In this document: one piece after another, positions 60,276-64,000 of the stretch
How positions within the stretch are numbered: position 1 is the stretch's first letter
Layout of the letters: every line of letters begins with the position of its first letter
Translations under genes and position numbers: made by a program
Notes under the pieces: model-generated
The model's database searches: none
The model's input: the letters and a program-made list of their open reading frames with translations, nothing else
What the model was told of the DNA's origin: nothing
Assembly (NCBI GenBank): GCA_003116875.1
Contig: BCKT01000007.1
Location: 1,390,649-1,454,648, forward strand
DNA length: 64,000 nt
Direction: 5' to 3'
Source: Takashimella koratensis
Taxonomy: Eukaryota; Basidiomycota; Tremellomycetes; Trichosporonales; Tetragoniomycetaceae

Positions 60276-61475
60276 ATGGTTCGCCTTCGCCTCGCTGCAC
60301 TTATCGCGCTCGCCGCTCCGCTGCTCAGCACATGTTCTGCACTCGAAACGCTCCAGGCCAAGAGCGTGGTGGAGTACGCTCTGCCTGCGGCGGCCGAAAC
60401 GCACGAGGTGCTCGTCGTGACCGATTCGCTTCTTGTCATCTCGCAGCAAACCGATGGCAGCTTGGTCAAGGTCTCGCTCGACGAACACGGTCAGCCGACA
60501 GCAGCGCGGAAATGGACGGTCACGAGCGGCTGGTCTGGTTTGCATGGCCTCACGTTGTCGTCTTCCGCGAGCAACTCTTCCACTCCGTACATCTGGGCTA
60601 CCCAACAGTTCACCAACAATCTTCTCCAGATCGACCCGAACGGTAACGATGTCAACGGCCAGCCCCAGGTCTTGACAACAATCCCTATCCCCGCGCCTGC
60701 TTCCGGTCCTCACGGCATCCTCGAGCACGATGGAAATCTCTGGGCTGCTTGCAAGGACAGCTCACACGTGGTTCGCATCAGCATCTCAAACCCGTCGGAT
60801 TATCAGGTGTGGGCTGTGAGTGGCCGTCCGATCTTCATTGCCGTGCACCCAACGAGCGGAGATGTCTATAGCGGTCTCGACCTTAGCTCCAAGATCTGGC
60901 GGTATCAGAACGACGGCGGGCCCGGAACCGAGATGGACGTTCCTTCCGACAAAGGAAACACCCCTGTCGGTACGCTTGCGGGTCCTGATGGTAATGTCTG
61001 GGTCATGTTGCTTGGTAACTCGACCACGGGCACTGGAACATTCGGGCGGATCAACTCCAACTCGTCTATCGACTGGTTCACTCTCTCCTCGTCCGTTGGT
61101 GCGACAGCTGGCCTTATCCACGTTGCGTTTGGGACCGATCCGTCGCAATTCTGGCTACTCGGGTCCTCCACGGATTGGTCATCCGGTATCAACGCCGTGT
61201 TCACCGTCACCATTGACAATTCGACTGCGACAGGCATTTCGGGCCCGCGTATCGCTATCGAAAACTCGATCGTCCTCCCAACGCAATACAGCTGGACCCA
61301 TCGTATCGTCCATCACGCAGGCAGCCTGTACGTTACGGAGCTGTTGACATCCACGCTGGCGCATGTGCGCGGTGCCGCGGTCCACGGGCTGCAGATCAGT
61401 GAGACGTGGGATCAGTTCGCGGACTGGGGTCTTGGAGTGAAGTCGGAGGCGATCACCTATAATAACACGTACTAA
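60276..61475 (+). CDS. Secreted six-/seven-bladed beta-propeller, streptogramin-lyase (Vgb)-like
   Basis: Single exon, 399 aa. ATG 60276 starts a signal peptide (MVRLRLAALIALAAPLLSTC, likely cleavage after CSA). The mature part shows repeated propeller blades with the G-P-H/D-G-x-L/V-W signature: SGPHGILEHDGNLWAA and LAGPDGNVWVMLLG, plus GRPIFIAVHPTSGDVYSGLD and HHAGSLYVTELLTS. These resemble virginiamycin B lyase-like and SMP-30/NHL propellers of bacteria and fungi. Several N-S-T/S sites (SNSST, NSTTG, NSSID, NNT) suggest N-glycosylation. Probably extracellular; enzymatic activity unproven, and the His pair of true Vgb cannot be assigned by eye. Absence of introns stands out against its neighbours. 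It lies next to mobile-element remains. Confidence 0.85.
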   Translation: MVRLRLAALIALAAPLLSTCSALETLQAKSVVEYALPAAAETHEVLVVTDSLLVISQQTDGSLVKVSLDEHGQPTAARKWTVTSGWSGLHGLTLSSSASNSSTPYIWATQQFTNNLLQIDPNGNDVNGQPQVLTTIPIPAPASGPHGILEHDGNLWAACKDSSHVVRISISNPSDYQVWAVSGRPIFIAVHPTSGDVYSGLDLSSKIWRYQNDGGPGTEMDVPSDKGNTPVGTLAGPDGNVWVMLLGNSTTGTGTFGRINSNSSIDWFTLSSSVGATAGLIHVAFGTDPSQFWLLGSSTDWSSGINAVFTVTIDNSTATGISGPRIAIENSIVLPTQYSWTHRIVHHAGSLYVTELLTSTLAHVRGAAVHGLQISETWDQFADWGLGVKSEAITYNNTY

Positions 61476-61789
61476 GTATGCTCACACCATTTAAAGAAGG
61501 AAGGACACTTTGCTAGCTGTGCGAGTGCGCATTGATGTCACAGGGCTATAGATTGGGTGCACCTGATATGCAATAATGAGTGACCGATCGTGACAGATTC
61601 TGGTTGAAACAGCCGTCTTCGCTGACACCAAACAGCATCCAATACAACGACGGCGTCGCCTAGCGCTACCCGCTGGAAGGCTGAAGCGGCGATTCAGCAT
61701 CAAGTCACGAAGCGAACTGCGAGACCATCGACGTGATGAACAGACCTCATCGGTAAAGACCATTACCGGCACATTGAACTGTCTCATCG
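61476..61789. other. Short spacer to the recombinase remains
   Basis: Propeller 3' flank. No feature recognised. Confidence 0.5.
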
Positions 61790-62650
61790 TCTGCGCTCGC
61801 AACGATCCACTTTCGTTATAGGCTCTGCTATCCCCAGGCGTGACCCTAGGCATACTGACGTACCCGCACGATATTGTCCACGTCGGTGCGCCCCGACAAA
61901 ACGAGTGACCCGTAAAGTCTTTCGAAGCGATGCGAGAACCGCGCGAAGATCCAAAGCCAAATGCGCCGTCATGCTGGTCTTGGAGAAGGAGGGCAAAGAT
62001 TGGAGGAAGGAGAAGAGCGGGGAGGAGGGAGAGAAGGGAGGGAATGCCGTCAAATACGCGTCGAGGGCCGCTACCGTGCAAAGCGATACATTGGGAGCTC
62101 GTGGAACCGGGAACAGCACACCGCCACGGTGCTGGTTGGTTTTCGAAGACTGTAAACGCAAAATATGCCTGATCGGGTCGTAGCGCGCGGCCATCAAGAC
62201 GAACCCAACGTCAAGATGGACATAGGTGGATTTGCCGCCTCAAAGCAAGCAGGCAAAGGCAACACACCACGCCGCGCGGAGAGCCAGGGCTAGGCGCGCA
62301 CCACCAATTTCCCCGGGTGCGGCCGCACAAAGACGACAACTTTGCGAAAAAGTGGAAGGGTGAGCGGGGTTGCACGATTGATTGTACCCGTGCAAACGAC
62401 ACGCCTCGCACCCGCCAGCAGTTGAGCGTTGCCCTCGATACAGAGGGCGTGTGTCGGCCGGGGGACTCATGTCAATGTGAAAGGAGCTCCGACCGGTCAA
62501 GTACTGCTGGGCAGTCTTGACGGCATGCCGCTGCTCCGTGATCACGTTGACAAGCCACGACTCGGCCGTTGACGAGGGGACAGGTAAAACTACCCGTCGC
62601 CGAAGCTGGTCGGTAACGAAGGCGCAGCAGTTGGCGACCGCATTCAACAT
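61790..62650 (-). pseudogene. Broken tyrosine recombinase of a mobile element (Crypton/DIRS-like)
   Basis: Degraded YR-type integrase read on the minus strand across several frames. Order from 62650: SAM-like core-binding part (TAESWLVNVITEQRHAVKTA, QQYLTGRSSFHIDM, normally a GLRSYH-type block), RLALALRAAWCVAFACLL, then after a frame change TYVHLDVGFVLMAARYDPIR and HILRLQSSKTNQHRGG (the conserved Lys strand), LCTVAALDAYL, SPLFSFLQ, and after another frame change DFTGHSFCRGAPTW. The last is the catalytic HxxR box with Arg replaced by Cys, followed by a poor match to the Gly-Asp...Tyr box (GDSRAYNE). At least two frameshifts and one lost catalytic residue: not functional. Which YR superfamily (Crypton, DIRS/Ngaro) cannot be settled from this piece alone. 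Confidence 0.7.
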
Positions 62651-62686
62651 ACCTCCCAGCCACCACTCGTCCACCCCCCTCCCACG

Positions 62687-63707
62687 ATGCCCCGCTACCT
62701 CCCCCCTCCATCCAACACTGTGTTCTACCGAGCGCTGGAGCGCCTGCTCGGCCCCACTCGGTCCACCCTGGCTTTCGGCAACGACTTCTACCTGCTCCCG
62801 CCAGCCGACCGAGAACGCCGCACCCGACGCGGCCTTCGGACACACCGGACGTGGGTTGTCGCTCGCGCACGCCTCCTCCTACTCATCACGCGCTACTTGC
62901 GCGTCCGTGACGGAGTCAACAGGGCCAGGCGCAGACAGGACGAGACGAGGGAGGACGAGAGGTTGGAGACGAGGAACGAGCGGACGGAGACGAGGAACGA
63001 GAGAACGGAGACGATGGACGAGAGGAGGGAGACGAGGACGACGGCGTACCCACCGACGATGACAGGGAGGACTATGAGGACGGGCTCAACTGGTTCTCGG
63101 GCACGGACAGCTGGGGCGACAACTACGAGAACCGAAACAACGGACCCGAGTACGACGACGAGTACGCGGACACGGACGTTTACGCCGGCAGGGGTGCAGA
63201 CGACGACGCCGAGGGACTCGAGGCCGTGCTCGGAACGTACGAGGGCAGATACGGGCGCAGAGGGTACATGGACGTGCACAGGAACGTCGACGTGCATGGG
63301 AACGCAGACGGAGCGGAATACGGTGCCGTGCACGGAAGCGATGGGGATGAGACGGACGACGACGAGGCGGGATACGAGGACGAGGAGATCAACCAGCTCC
63401 ACGACGAGGACGAGGAGATGCCGCCCTCATCCCCACCCCCCTACCCCCCCCGTACTCCCCACCACCACCCCCTCTCCCCCGGAATCCCTCACCGGGGGAA
63501 TCCTCGTCAGCGGCGTCGACCTTGGCCTCTTCCTCGGAGGCCCCACCTGAGGTACCGGTCATTCGCTACCCCGCACTGCCACGACACCGCAGGCTGGCCT
63601 CGCTGCCGCCCCCTGACACCCTCCTCCGCCCCCGCCGCCCCACCCCCGCCCCCACCAAGGCGAGCTGGGTGGTAGGAAGGAAACGACCCAGTCCACCGCT
63701 ACCATAG
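62687..63707 (+). pseudogene. Frame-broken acidic ORF divergent from the recombinase
   Basis: Not recognised. ATG 62687 opens an ordered, Arg/Leu-rich N-terminal part (MPRYLPPPSNTVFYRALERL, ALERLLGPTRSTLAFGNDF, VARARLLLLITRYLRVRD). Coding character then passes to a second frame between about 62930 and 63040 (acidic: DDGVPTDDDREDYEDG, EYDDEYADTDVYAG, EEINQLHDEDEEM), and to a third frame after the C-tracts at 63430-63480 (SEAPPEVPVIRYPALP to VGRKRPSPPLP, stop 63707). The two changes fall in a GA-rich minisatellite and in C homopolymers, so they may be true indels or sequencing errors. It starts 37 bp from the recombinase start on the other strand, suggesting both belong to one element. Confidence 0.45.
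62938..63050. repeat. GA-rich minisatellite GACGAGGAACGAG-type
   Basis: Imperfect units of about 18-24 bp built on GAGACGAGGAACGAG inside the broken ORF, where the reading frame changes. Confidence 0.7.
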
Positions 63708-64000
63708 CCTGGCAGCAGGAAACGACAGCTGGCACCACGGGGGCCCTAGTAGAGGTAGCCCAGTCAGTAGATACAACGCCCCAGTCCATTATTTCCTGTT
63801 TTTACTTGCCTCGGGGAGCTAAAGCTGGCACCTTGAGCACTTCTTCCCTAGAGCTGCTTTTCAGATCTGCTCACTCTGACNCTCTAGATCGGTAGGGACT
63901 GGCCAATTTACCTTGCCAAAGCTGTCCTGCAGTGTGGCTGGTGGGATTTCGTGACATATCGCTGTGCTTGTTCTGCTGCCACCTGCTACAAGCACGACCG
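63708..64000. other. Right edge, unassigned
   Basis: No ORF or RNA gene supported. One ambiguous base (N) at 63881. Probably continuing mobile-element or spacer DNA. Confidence 0.4.

Noticed and set aside
61905..62183. Plus-strand Lys/Glu-rich ORFs over the recombinase remains
   Set aside because: Antisense of the Ser/Pro/Phe-rich recombinase frame; the recombinase blocks explain the sequence better.
1..64000. CRISPR arrays, operons, riboswitches
   Set aside because: The tandem repeats present are contiguous minisatellites without spacers, and the window is eukaryotic.

Overview
This 64 kb window is nuclear DNA of a filamentous basidiomycete, most probably an Agaricomycete. The evidence is many short introns (about 50-65 nt) that open with GTGAGT or GTAAGT, carry a CTGAC-like branch site and end AG 10-20 nt later; protein families typical of this group (Cdc25-type RasGEF, EF-hand MscS channel, two-part aromatic-acid exporter, group X-like hybrid histidine kinase, T5orf172 protein); and roughly 55-60% GC coding DNA. 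A Ceratobasidiaceae (Rhizoctonia-like) origin is a guess from style only.

Layout. 1-4305: 3' part of a RasGEF gene, followed by a 2 kb repeat-rich spacer. 6326-10377: MscS-family mechanosensitive channel with an EF-hand. 10855-11413 (minus): two-exon orphan, then a 100-N assembly gap at 12272-12371. 12616-16540 (minus): membrane exporter of the aromatic-acid/fusaric-acid type, divergent from a Med27-like protein (17069-18260). 18454-20170 (minus): ALKBH1-like dioxygenase, divergent from an MFS transporter (20833-22573). 22.6-26.6 kb: two short, diverged acidic orphans with clear TATA boxes, a GNAT acetyltransferase, and a 72-base G homopolymer. 26963-27942 (minus): TCTP, divergent from exportin-2/CSE1 (28376-32356). 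32617-35407 (minus): two tandem members of an unrecognised family, the first interrupted by one in-frame TAG. 35843-40905 (minus): very large low-complexity protein ending in a GATA-type zinc finger. 42725-45307: coiled-coil/C-terminal membrane-anchor protein. 45618-47785 (minus): T5orf172 (GIY-YIG-like) protein. 47.8-51.3 kb: no gene that can be fixed with confidence, but splice-like signals, four strong hairpins and a duplicated element. 51297-59307: hybrid histidine kinase of about 2,200 residues. 60276-61475: intronless secreted beta-propeller protein. 61.8-63.7 kb: mobile-element remains, a broken tyrosine recombinase and a frame-broken acidic ORF.

Most of the window is housekeeping: Ras signalling, osmotic/Ca2+ response, transcription (Med27-like), nucleic acid demethylation, nuclear transport and translation-associated TCTP. 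The genes do not form an obvious biosynthetic cluster. The accessory and most unusual parts are the tandem orphan family, the acidic orphan pair, the structured non-coding stretch at 48.4-50.3 kb and the decaying recombinase element at the right edge. Exon borders given are read by eye from splice consensus and frame continuity.
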